From contig CALHPK010000004.1 in NCBI GenBank assembly GCA_938036315.1, forward strand, positions 1 through 50,360: a stretch of 50,360 nt of DNA. The letters run 5' to 3'. The notes beneath the pieces were generated by a model. It had not been told where the DNA came from and searched no databases. It saw only the letters and a list, made by a program, of their open reading frames with translations. Positions 42,944 through 50,360 of this stretch are shown one piece after another (position 1 is the first letter of the stretch; every line of letters begins with the position of its first letter). This stretch comes from an uncultured bacterium (GTDB taxonomy: Bacteria; Calescibacteriota; Calescibacteriia; Calescibacteriales; Calescibacteriaceae). The translations under genes were made by a program, and so were the position numbers.

Positions 42944-44221
42944 CTAAATCTCTGTAAAAGATATAAAATCAGATTCTTCTTCTGTTTTTTTCTCGTCAGA
43001 GAATATGTCATATGCTTCCTCAATATCGTCTACAGATATGAATTCTTCTTTGGGTTTCTCTTTTTCAGTAATAGCTTTTTCGCGTTCAGTTTTTATGATG
43101 TTTATTTCTTCGAGTATTTTTTTGATGTCACCTTTTATGGATTCGAAAATCTGTAATGTTGGGATTTCTGATATAATTTGCTCTTTAACATTACTGATTA
43201 TTCCATTAATGTAATTTAGCAGTTCGGTTTTCAATTTTGATATTTCTTCTTCAGGGGTTTTATTCTGCTGGCTTGACTGAATTGCTTGGAGCTCTCCCTT
43301 GATTTCTGCTGTGTACTTTTTTAATTCATCTTTAAGCTTTGCCAATATTCTGCTTTCTATATCACCATAGACTTCCTCAAGTACTTTTGCTTGTATTATT
43401 TCAGCGATTTCTCCTTTTACTTTTGATATTATCTCTTCAGAATCTGGGATTTCAATTATTTTCCTTTTCAATTCTGTTATAAGGGAGGCCATATCTTTTA
43501 TGTATGATTCAGCTTCCTGTCGCATCTGCTTGACACCCCCGAACATATCCTTTATAGCTTGCATAACTACAAATAACTCCTCGAGTGATTTACTTACAAG
43601 TTCTCCTGTCCAGCTTGATGATATATCCTTCCTTTCCTGTATATCTGTGCCTTCTCTTTCTTCTTCTGAGACTTTTCCTTTGCTCTCTATTCCGCGGATG
43701 CCTTCAACACTGTTTATTTTTTTCTCATATTTTTCTGTTTCAACTTCGTCAATCTCCAAAGTAGGAATTTGACGATCTACCTTATCTTCGAACTCATATG
43801 ATTCAGATATCTCATTCTCTTCGCTCTTTCTTTTCCTTTTTTCTGGCTTAGATTTCTTTGTGCTCTCTTGAATTTCTGATATAACTTGAAAAAGCTTGCG
43901 TGAATCTATAGGTTTTGTGAGGTACCCAAATATGCCGAGTTTATTCATAAGTTCTACATCGGGCTTTTCGAGAGCATTCACGAGGAGAACAAATGTTGTT
44001 TGTGGAGTAAGCTCTTTGATTTCCCGGACGAGTTCGTATCCATCCTTTTCTCTTTCAAATTTCGTATCTACTAAAGCTATGTCTATGCTATTGTTGAGAA
44101 TAATCTGTCTGGTTTCATCAATTGAATTAGCAATAATAGTATTGTACCCCTCTTCTTCCAGAGCTGTTTTCATTATCCTTGTTATAGTCTTATTATTGTC
44201 TGCTACAAGTATTTTCATCAT
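42944..44221 (-). CDS. response regulator: receiver domain plus long coiled coil
   Basis: A 425-residue protein. Residues 2-118 form a CheY-like receiver: MKILVADNN (acidic pocket with D8), phospho-acceptor D52 in IALVDTKF, and the conserved Lys in GYLTKPIDS (K103). Then a Lys/Glu linker and about 230 residues predicted as coiled coil (SLEELFVVMQAIKDMF to INIIKTEREKAITEKE). The C-terminal tail is acidic with EEFISVDDIEEAYDIF and ends SDFISFTEI. The layout recalls myxobacterial FrzS-type polar proteins, but homology is not shown. ATG at 44219 is preferred to the upstream one; TACAAT lies 8 nt before it. Confidence 0.8.
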   Translation of the reverse strand: MMKILVADNNKTITRIMKTALEEEGYNTIIANSIDETRQIILNNSIDIALVDTKFEREKDGYELVREIKELTPQTTFVLLVNALEKPDVELMNKLGIFGYLTKPIDSRKLFQVISEIQESTKKSKPEKRKRKSEENEISESYEFEDKVDRQIPTLEIDEVETEKYEKKINSVEGIRGIESKGKVSEEEREGTDIQERKDISSSWTGELVSKSLEELFVVMQAIKDMFGGVKQMRQEAESYIKDMASLITELKRKIIEIPDSEEIISKVKGEIAEIIQAKVLEEVYGDIESRILAKLKDELKKYTAEIKGELQAIQSSQQNKTPEEEISKLKTELLNYINGIISNVKEQIISEIPTLQIFESIKGDIKKILEEINIIKTEREKAITEKEKPKEEFISVDDIEEAYDIFSDEKKTEEESDFISFTEI

Positions 44222-44229
44222 AACGCTAA

Positions 44230-44235
44230 ATTGTA
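44230..44235 (-). promoter_or_regulatory. -10-like hexamer close to receiver-protein start
   Basis: TACAAT (minus strand), 8 nt before the ATG at 44221, with no Shine-Dalgarno between. Confidence 0.35.
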
Positions 44236-44399
44236 TAAATAATTCAAACTTACTTTTTATTTTAATCATTTTGAAAACGATTTTAATCTATATGAAAAAC
44301 AATAGCGATTTCAGTCGATTTGAATTTAGGAGGCAGTGAGTAAAATCACAATCTGAAGATAAGTATCCCATAATTTGCTAAATTATCAAAAAGAATCGC

Positions 44400-44405
44400 T
44401 ATAAT
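44400..44405 (+). promoter_or_regulatory. -10 box TATAAT for the lipoprotein gene
   Basis: A perfect TATAAT 45 nt before the ATG at 44451. No convincing -35 element at 17 nt. Downstream, a strong Shine-Dalgarno AAGGAGGT (44435-44442) precedes the ATG by 8 nt, so this gene has a normal leader, in contrast to several other first genes here. Confidence 0.45.
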
Positions 44406-44450
44406 TTAATAATAAAGGGAGAAAAAAGTAAATTAAGGAGGTAGAATACT

Positions 44451-46013
44451 ATGGAATTAAGATCAAATTCGGTACTGTTTGGTATGGCAATAATTTTTGT
44501 CTTCTCCATCACAGGTAGTTGTGCTTCTAAAAAATCTGGAGATGCACCAAAGTCGAAGGAGTACATTCCTGGGATATCAAATCAGCAGGTGGAAAGAGCT
44601 TTAGACGTAAGTCGTAACTCTATAATTACAGCCAGAGTTGTCAGTAAGCAAACTCAATCGTTAATCCAGATGCAAACAGGCAGAATACTAACAAGTAGAA
44701 TACTTGTGAGTAGGGCTCCTCAACTACTAAAAGTTGCAACAAAGCAATACCATGACTACCCCTATGACAATAACGATGATCAGTACTATGACTATCCCTA
44801 TGACAATAACAACGGTGACAGTATCCCATCTGGTGAAATCTGCATATGCTCTTTACAGAATCAAAACGGAGATCAGTTGTGTACATATAGTAAATGCGAT
44901 AATGGCCGTTGTGAAATTTACTCGCAGTATAGAGGATATGTTGAGAAATATCAGCGGGATTATGTAGGTTCAGCATCTTATTATTCTGTTACTTCATATA
45001 TTGGTGTCTGTGAAGATATACCATCTGAGATTTGCCCTATAGAAGTTGCGCTTTCCTATGATTGGGGAAAGTGTGATTTCAAATTAAGTGGGTATACCAA
45101 GATTTATGGCGGTGATCTTTATTTTTGTAATATAGAATATGGGGTTCCAGCTACCGTAGCTTTAGGTATTGAAATCGAAGGTTCAGTTTCAATAGATTCA
45201 ATTTCGCCGAATGTATATCTTATTATACATCCAGATAAGGTATCAAAGTTTGCTTGTTCTGAAAATTTTTCTGGAGATTTTTATGATATATCCTGCGATA
45301 TATACTTAGCAAAGTGTTCTTTGGAAAAGCCTTGTTCAGAAGAGGCTTATAATAAACTCAAATCTTCCTGTAGCTATACTAAAGTTGGGGCATGTAGAGG
45401 TGAAAATTGTACTGAAGAATTTATGAATATGATTGGCGATTTATTTGTTGAAAAAATTTCTACTGAATCTTATTGTAGTTTTGGAGATGACGAAAGGTTT
45501 ACTTCTATAGAAAAAGAAGGTGATAAATACATATATACATCTTCGACTTCTTCAGAAGTGAAAGTTCTAACCTGTAGTTCAAGGTCAAAAGTAGATTTCA
45601 ATTCTTGTTCGATGGAAGCTTGCGATAAAATCGAGGAAGATAACTATAAGCTGATTAATTACAACGAAAGTGCGACTGCTATAAGCTATGATGTTGTATC
45701 TGATGAAGCCAATTTACGTATTTTTATTGATAAGTTAGGTGGTAAGGTAAGATTTTCTGGCAAAGTCAAGGTCGTCAAGGATAGTGCGAATGCCTTAGAT
45801 GTTAACATAGAAGGGGTGGTGTCTCTGTTTGGTGATGCAGAGATTAATTTCAGTTCAAAAGAATTTTCAGGTAATATCAATATTTCAGCAAGAGGAGAGA
45901 TATCGGGGAGCATCATTGTACAGGGTAATACATTATCTTTATCAACAACTTCTGATGGTAAGCTTAAGATATGTGATAAAAGCGGGAATTGTTATGTAGA
46001 GGAGTTATTGTAG
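44451..46013 (+). CDS. Cys-rich lipoprotein
   Basis: A 520-residue secreted protein with a signal peptide and lipobox ITGSC (C24). Early mature part has SKEYIPGISNQQVERAL; then an acidic region with two 12-residue repeats (YHDYPYDNNDDQ, YYDYPYDNNNGD) and a first Cys cluster (EICICS, CTYSKCDNGRCEI). Further Cys and a beta-rich C-terminus ending in CDKSGNC-YVEELL follow. No family recognised. The post-lipobox EYIP and terminal C-x5-C resemble the second half of the Lgt-like fusion at 14038. It may be surface-exposed. Strong SD. It reads divergently from the receiver-domain gene. Confidence 0.72.
   Translation: MELRSNSVLFGMAIIFVFSITGSCASKKSGDAPKSKEYIPGISNQQVERALDVSRNSIITARVVSKQTQSLIQMQTGRILTSRILVSRAPQLLKVATKQYHDYPYDNNDDQYYDYPYDNNNGDSIPSGEICICSLQNQNGDQLCTYSKCDNGRCEIYSQYRGYVEKYQRDYVGSASYYSVTSYIGVCEDIPSEICPIEVALSYDWGKCDFKLSGYTKIYGGDLYFCNIEYGVPATVALGIEIEGSVSIDSISPNVYLIIHPDKVSKFACSENFSGDFYDISCDIYLAKCSLEKPCSEEAYNKLKSSCSYTKVGACRGENCTEEFMNMIGDLFVEKISTESYCSFGDDERFTSIEKEGDKYIYTSSTSSEVKVLTCSSRSKVDFNSCSMEACDKIEEDNYKLINYNESATAISYDVVSDEANLRIFIDKLGGKVRFSGKVKVVKDSANALDVNIEGVVSLFGDAEINFSSKEFSGNINISARGEISGSIIVQGNTLSLSTTSDGKLKICDKSGNCYVEELL
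44748..44819 (+). repeat. 36-bp coding tandem repeat
   Basis: Two in-frame 36-bp units inside the lipoprotein encode Y.DYPYDNN..(Q/D). The Asp/Asn-rich loops could bind calcium, but this is only a suggestion. Confidence 0.85.
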
Positions 46014-46046
46014 ATTTGTTGGAAAGGCAAGGTTCTGATGGATTTA

Positions 46047-47093
46047 CTAAGCTTCAATTGCTTTTGATTTCTGTTCTTGTTTACTTTGTATGGCATTATA
46101 TATAAGCTCTAGATTCCCTTCGAGAATTTCTTCTAGTCTATAAATTGTAACATTGAGGCGATGGTCAGTGACTCTGTTTTGCATAAAGTTATATGTTCTG
46201 AGCTTTTCAGAGCGTTCTCCTGTACCTATTTGCTGTTTCCTCTGCGATGATATCTTTCTCTCTTCTTCTTCTTTTTTCATCTGGTATAATCTAGCTCGAA
46301 GAAGCCTCAGAGCTTTTTCTTTATTAGCATGCTGGGAGCGTTCATCTTGGCATACTATTGTTATGCCTGTTGGGATATGTCTGATGCGAACTGCTGAATC
46401 TGTCTTATTTACATACTGGCCTCCCGGACCAGATGCTCTGAATGTCTCTAACTCTATATCTTTTGGATCTATTTTTATATCTATTTCGGTTGGTTCTTCA
46501 AGGACTGCGACAGTTGCTGTTGACGTGTGAATCCTTCCACTGGCTTCTGTTATAGGAACTCTTTGAACTCTATGAACTCCCGCTTCCCATTTCAAAATGT
46601 TGTATACATCATCTCCTTCAACTACGAATGAAACTTCTTTAATGCCTTTCAGATCTGATTCTCTTTCATATATCAATCTGACTTTCCATCCTTTTTTTTC
46701 AGCAAATTTCAGATACATCCTGAGTAAATCTCCAGCAAAAAGTGCAGCTTCTTCTCCTCCGACTCCTGCTCTTATCTCGACTATGCAGGAGTTCTTTTTA
46801 TTTTCACCCTCAAGTGCGGACTCAATTTCTCTGAGTTCTTTTTCTATTTTTTCTTTTTCTTCTATAGCTAATGAAATGAGATCTGGATCGTTTTCTGATG
46901 CTATTATTTCATTTACATTTTCTAACTCTTTCAGAAATTTTTCGATTTTCTGAGCAATTTCCAATTTTTCTTGTAATTTTGCTCTTCTTACGTATAGTTC
47001 TTGATTAAATTCTCCTGAAAGTTGTTCGTCTAATTTTTTAATCTCGAGTTTAAGTTTGGGGATCTGTGAAACTACTTCTTCGAATTTTTTCAT
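46047..47093 (-). CDS. prfA: peptide chain release factor 1
   Basis: A 348-residue class I release factor. GGQ motif in [20 protein letters not shown] and the usual [18 protein letters not shown] near residue 110. [12 protein letters not shown] is as in RF1. Upstream helical domain (1-100) is normal. The tRNA-Cys gene ends just 9 nt before the ATG on the same strand and no Shine-Dalgarno fits in the gap. Confidence 0.96.
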   Translation of the reverse strand: MKKFEEVVSQIPKLKLEIKKLDEQLSGEFNQELYVRRAKLQEKLEIAQKIEKFLKELENVNEIIASENDPDLISLAIEEKEKIEKELREIESALEGENKKNSCIVEIRAGVGGEEAALFAGDLLRMYLKFAEKKGWKVRLIYERESDLKGIKEVSFVVEGDDVYNILKWEAGVHRVQRVPITEASGRIHTSTATVAVLEEPTEIDIKIDPKDIELETFRASGPGGQYVNKTDSAVRIRHIPTGITIVCQDERSQHANKEKALRLLRARLYQMKKEEEERKISSQRKQQIGTGERSEKLRTYNFMQNRVTDHRLNVTIYRLEEILEGNLELIYNAIQSKQEQKSKAIEA

Positions 47094-47102
47094 GTTCGGG
47101 AG

Positions 47103-47176
47103 AGGCGACGCCGGGATTTGAACCCGGGAATGAGGGATTTGCAGTCCCCTGCCTTAGACCGCTTGGCTACGTCGCC
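47103..47176 (-). tRNA. tRNA-Cys (GCA)
   Basis: A 74-nt cloverleaf on the minus strand. Acceptor GGCGACG pairs with CGTCGCC, anticodon loop CTGCAAA with anticodon GCA, T arm CCGGG TTCAAAT CCCGG. Discriminator T; CCA is not encoded. prfA begins 9 nt after its 3' end. Confidence 0.95.
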
Positions 47177-47229
47177 ATCTCCTCTCCAATAATTAATAAT
47201 AATAAGGCAAATTCCATAGCTCTAAAATA

Positions 47230-47682
47230 TCAATTAATTACCTCCCACGAATCTCCATCAAAGATGCAATGAGTTACACCACCCGTTGGCGATAAAACTG
47301 AAAAGGCTAAAAATCTGCTCCCGCATCTTATATATATTGTTCCAGATAGATCCTTTAGTCCTTTTGACGAGAACCTAAAAGTTGTCTTGCTTGTAGGGAT
47401 CCCAGGAGTATTAGAACAAGCTTTCTTTGAAACTGGAGGGGGCTCTATTGGATGTGTAAATCTGTATACCTTTTTGGTGAGTCCTCTAACGACTATTCTA
47501 ATTTCACCTTGGGAGAATATCAATTGGGATTCTCCGTATTCCAATGCGGTATTCTTTGATTCTAAAAATACTGACTTAATTATCTCAGTAACGGAATTTA
47601 TAGAGCAAAATTCCTTGGGTTTGATCGATGAGAATACTAAGATCCCAGCAACCAGAGATATGAAAATTTTTAGAATGAACAC
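47230..47682 (-). CDS. pseudopilin-like protein (GspH/FimT-like), uncertain
   Basis: 150 residues from a GTG. A hydrophobic N-terminal helix (FILKIFISLVAGILVF) precedes a domain with ALEYGESQLIFSQGEIRI, FRFSSKGL, TIYIRCGSRFLAFSVLSPTG and a C-terminal strand. This pattern is like GspH/FimT minor pseudopilins. The usual prepilin peptidase site and Glu5 are not visible; the in-frame codons upstream include KGENTTVF but no start. SD GGAAGGGAG lies near the GTG. It could be a divergent pseudopilin or an unrelated secreted protein. Confidence 0.45.
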   Translation of the reverse strand: MFILKIFISLVAGILVFSSIKPKEFCSINSVTEIIKSVFLESKNTALEYGESQLIFSQGEIRIVVRGLTKKVYRFTHPIEPPPVSKKACSNTPGIPTSKTTFRFSSKGLKDLSGTIYIRCGSRFLAFSVLSPTGGVTHCIFDGDSWEVIN

Positions 47683-47741
47683 TGTTGTATTTTCTCCCTT
47701 CCGATTACTTTCACAATTTCTTTTTTATTTTTTATAAGAGA

Positions 47742-49424
47742 TTAGAAGAAAGTAAATCCTTTAAATCTCCCAAAGATTTTTTCAAAGGTATGGGATATTT
47801 CCCCTAAGGTTGCCCCATCGCTTAGGCACTCTATAATTGGTTCCATAAGGTTGATGGAGCTATCCCTAGCATAATCTTCTAACCTCTTCAGAGCTATTTT
47901 AACTTTCTCGTTATCTCTTTCTGCTTTGAATTTTCTGAGTTTATCAATTTTCTTTTTGACACTCTCTTCATTTAATCTGAATATTTTTGTTTTTTGGCTT
48001 TTGCCGTCCTCACGAAATTCATTTACACCCACAACTATGATCTTTTTTTCTTCTATAAGTTTTTGATATTCCCAAGAGCTTTTTGCTATTTCTTTTTGGA
48101 TAAATCCTGTTTCTACGGCTTTTAGCATTCCTCCAAGTTCATCCACAGCTTTTATATATTCCCAAATTCTCTTTTCTATCTCATCGGTCAGGTACTCTAC
48201 GTAATATGAACCTCCGAGCGGATCTACCGTATCTGTTATGAATGATTCGAATGCAAGTATTTGTTGTGTTCTCAGGGCTATTTTTACTGACTCTTCTGTT
48301 GGTAGAGCTAGTGCTTCATCGTATGAGTTTGTGTGTATGCTTTGGGCTCCTCCAAGAGCTGCCGCCATAGCCTGGTATGCAACTCTGATAATGTTGTTTA
48401 TGGGTTCTTGAGCCACAAGAGAAACCCCTGAGGTTTGGGTATGAAACTTCAATTTCATAGCTTCTGGATTTTTGACTCCGAATCTATCTTTCAGCACTTT
48501 TGCCCATACTCTTCTTGCTGCTCTGAATTTTGCAATCTCTTCGAAGAAGTTATTGTGTACCGAAAAGAAGAACGTGATTCTTTTGCCGAACTCATTTATA
48601 TCCAGTCCTCTTTCGCTAGCGCGTGTCACGTATTCTATTCCTGAGCATATTGCAAATGCTGCCTCCTGAACTGCTGTTGCTCCCGCCTCTCTTATGTGGT
48701 AACCAGAGACAGAGATCGGGTTGAAATCTCTCATCTTTTTTGTGCAGAACTCTATTACATCTATTGCTAATTTTAGCGAAAATTCAGGGGGATAGATATA
48801 TGTTCCTCTGGCAGCGTATTCCTTTAAGATGTCATTCTGAGTTGTTCCCCTTAATTTTTCTGGTGGGACGCCCTGATCTTTTCCGACAAGAAAAAACATT
48901 CCCAAAATTATCGGAGCTGTTGCATTTATGGTAAAGGATACGGAAACATCTGATAAAGGTATATCTTTGAAAACTACTTTCATATCCTCAGTGGTATCTA
49001 TTGCAACTCCAACTTTGCCGACCTCGGGATATGCTACCTCTTCATCTGAATCATATCCCATCTGTGTCGGAAGGTCAAAAGCTAGTGAGAGACCTGTCTG
49101 TCCTTCCTTTATAAGGTACTTAAATCTTTGATTAGTTTCCTCAGGAGTCCCAAATCCAGAATATTGTCTCATGGTCCATATTCGAGATCTGTACATTGTG
49201 GGCTGAACTCCTCTGGTAAATGGGAATTCTCCTGGGAAAGAAAGTTCGCCATTGGGTTCTCCTTTGGGAGTATAGTGAGGAAGGAAACGAGGAATCTCAA
49301 TCCCGCTTGTTGTCATAAATTTTTCGGCGCGCTCAGGAAACCTTTTTATTGATGGAATAAGAACCTTTTCTTCCCACTCTTTCAATCTTCTTTCTATCTC
49401 GCTCTCTCCTTCCCATTTCCTCAT
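47742..49424 (-). CDS. methylmalonyl-CoA mutase large (N-terminal) subunit
   Basis: A 560-residue acyl-CoA mutase catalytic subunit that interconverts methylmalonyl-CoA and succinyl-CoA using B12. TMRQYSGFGTPEETN (Y88 of the RQY motif), FDLPTQMGYDSD, EKLRGTTQNDILKEYAARGT, SISGYHIREAG-like ISVSGYHIREAGAT, FHTQTSGVSL and GGSYYVEYLTDEIEK are typical. It lacks the C-terminal cobalamin-binding domain, so it belongs to the split-subunit type and needs a separate B12-binding subunit, which is not in the window. YAARGTYIYPP suggests mutase rather than isobutyryl-type, but this needs a structural alignment. Confidence 0.93.
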   Translation of the reverse strand: MRKWEGESEIERRLKEWEEKVLIPSIKRFPERAEKFMTTSGIEIPRFLPHYTPKGEPNGELSFPGEFPFTRGVQPTMYRSRIWTMRQYSGFGTPEETNQRFKYLIKEGQTGLSLAFDLPTQMGYDSDEEVAYPEVGKVGVAIDTTEDMKVVFKDIPLSDVSVSFTINATAPIILGMFFLVGKDQGVPPEKLRGTTQNDILKEYAARGTYIYPPEFSLKLAIDVIEFCTKKMRDFNPISVSGYHIREAGATAVQEAAFAICSGIEYVTRASERGLDINEFGKRITFFFSVHNNFFEEIAKFRAARRVWAKVLKDRFGVKNPEAMKLKFHTQTSGVSLVAQEPINNIIRVAYQAMAAALGGAQSIHTNSYDEALALPTEESVKIALRTQQILAFESFITDTVDPLGGSYYVEYLTDEIEKRIWEYIKAVDELGGMLKAVETGFIQKEIAKSSWEYQKLIEEKKIIVVGVNEFREDGKSQKTKIFRLNEESVKKKIDKLRKFKAERDNEKVKIALKRLEDYARDSSINLMEPIIECLSDGATLGEISHTFEKIFGRFKGFTFF

Positions 49425-49543
49425 AGTTTAATTAATATTATGAATTTCTCTGGATAGCTTATAAAATTCCAAAAATGGGAATATAGTAAGAAAAGATTTA
49501 AAAAATGCGCAGATACATTTTGTAATTGTAAATTGGTGGGGGA

Positions 49544-50311
49544 TTACAAGCTATCTCTGATGATTTTTTCAAGGTGATTTTTTAGGAAATTTGATATAAA
49601 AGCTCTTCTTTCTTTGTGATTTTTGGGGGCTTCAGATATGATTCCGGTTGGTTCAAGTCTGTTCCCGATTATTACTTTGATTTTTCCACTTCTGGGAATT
49701 ACTGCAGAGACTGGGAAAACTTTTTGTGTGCCAGTTATCCCTACCGGATATACAGGAAGGTTAAGATTTTCAATCAGAAATGTTACTCCTTCTTTAAATT
49801 GCATAAGTTCTTTCAGATCTCCTAAGATTTTTTGTCGAGTCCCTTCTGGGAATATGCAAATAGCATCTATGCTATCCTTGTTTATGATATCTAAGGTTTT
49901 TCTTATTGAGCTGATTTTTGATATATCGATATGTCCCTGAATTCTCATACCCCATCCGATTATCGGCATAGAGAAAATCTCTTCTTTTGCTAAGAATTTT
50001 ATTCTTTTCCCTGCAAATGCTAGGGTTATAGCTGGTATGTCAAGAAAGCTCAGATGATTTGCGTAGATTATGAATTTTCTGTCTTCATCAAAATTACCTT
50101 CAACTTCAAGCTTGATTCCAAAGATAAAAAATAGTAATCTGTACCACATTTTGGTAAAAGTTTCAGAAAGTACTTCTCTTTTTCCTTTCTTTACAGTCAA
50201 GGGGATTACTATTATGAGAAAAAATAGAGGAATGGATAACAAGATAAAAATAGCAGATCTTAGTAATCTATCAATATAGTAGAGTAGTATATTAAATATT
50301 TTCATTGCCAT
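49544..50311 (-). CDS. plsC: 1-acyl-sn-glycerol-3-phosphate acyltransferase (PlsC-like)
   Basis: A 255-residue membrane-associated acyltransferase that makes phosphatidic acid. Two N-terminal hydrophobic stretches, the catalytic NHLSFLD (H86, D91), GKRIKFLAKEEIF, and the FPEGTR motif (154-159), then YPVGITGTQKVFPV. Length is as usual. It is followed on the same strand by the mutase gene only after 120 nt, so cotranscription is possible but not shown. Confidence 0.9.
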   Translation of the reverse strand: MAMKIFNILLYYIDRLLRSAIFILLSIPLFFLIIVIPLTVKKGKREVLSETFTKMWYRLLFFIFGIKLEVEGNFDEDRKFIIYANHLSFLDIPAITLAFAGKRIKFLAKEEIFSMPIIGWGMRIQGHIDISKISSIRKTLDIINKDSIDAICIFPEGTRQKILGDLKELMQFKEGVTFLIENLNLPVYPVGITGTQKVFPVSAVIPRSGKIKVIIGNRLEPTGIISEAPKNHKERRAFISNFLKNHLEKIIRDSL

Positions 50312-50360
50312 TGTAAATTTTAGGTATTCTTGAATGTGTGAAAGTTTTGTAATAATACTC

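Overview
This is an AT-rich bacterial window. The organism is a diderm: it has lptB (LPS transport ATPase), a FadL/PorV-like outer-membrane barrel candidate, several lipoproteins and an Lgt. Proteins are rich in Lys, Glu and Ile, but that alone does not prove thermophily. A siroheme decarboxylase (AhbA-AhbB fusion), a TRAP transporter, methylmalonyl-CoA mutase, a hydroxyacyl-CoA dehydrogenase, TrpB and HisIE suggest a metabolically broad organism, possibly using the siroheme route to haem. I could not place it in a named phylum. No phage, insertion sequence with intact transposase, or CRISPR array was seen.

Layout. 1-3584: end of a DNA-modification or defence island, with the C-terminus of a DUF1156 protein, an intact DUF499 ATPase and a broken DNA methyltransferase. 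3590-9182 (mostly minus strand): metallo-beta-lactamase-fold hydrolase, hisIE, sugar nucleotidyltransferase, barrel-like protein, SDR (plus strand), mltG, rpsP. 9183-9650: no intact gene, but the remnant of a nuclease-like protein. 9651-16497: plus-strand envelope cluster of lptB, two ABC half-exporters forming an asymmetric pair, an Lgt-like protein fused to a lipoprotein-like domain, and a polytopic membrane protein. 16781-21006: TRAP transporter cluster (two DctP, DctQ, DctM with an extra C-terminal domain). 21013-28787: initiator tRNA, ahbAB, trpB, DHH phosphoesterase, FAD oxidoreductase, GH38-like hydrolase, yjbQ, tRNA-Thr. 29163-38996: membrane protein plus glycosyltransferase, lgt, murA, epimerase, 3-hydroxyacyl-CoA dehydrogenase, pheT, methyltransferase. 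38997-40053: a minus-strand set of small unrecognised reading frames ending at a clear terminator. 40054-50311: yicC, mnmG, a receiver/coiled-coil protein, a Cys-rich lipoprotein, prfA with tRNA-Cys just upstream, a pseudopilin-like protein, methylmalonyl-CoA mutase large subunit, plsC.

The most unusual items are: (1) the Lgt-like/lipoprotein fusion at 14038-15663, whose secreted half resembles the stand-alone lipoprotein at 44451-46013; (2) gene starts that look leaderless, with a -10-like hexamer 6-9 nt before the start codon, and two tRNA genes ending only 6-9 nt before a protein start, leaving no room for a Shine-Dalgarno; (3) many exact 12-24 bp tandem duplications, almost all in intergenic DNA; (4) a decaying DUF1156/DUF499/methylase island. 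All calls rest on reading the sequence; no database search was run.
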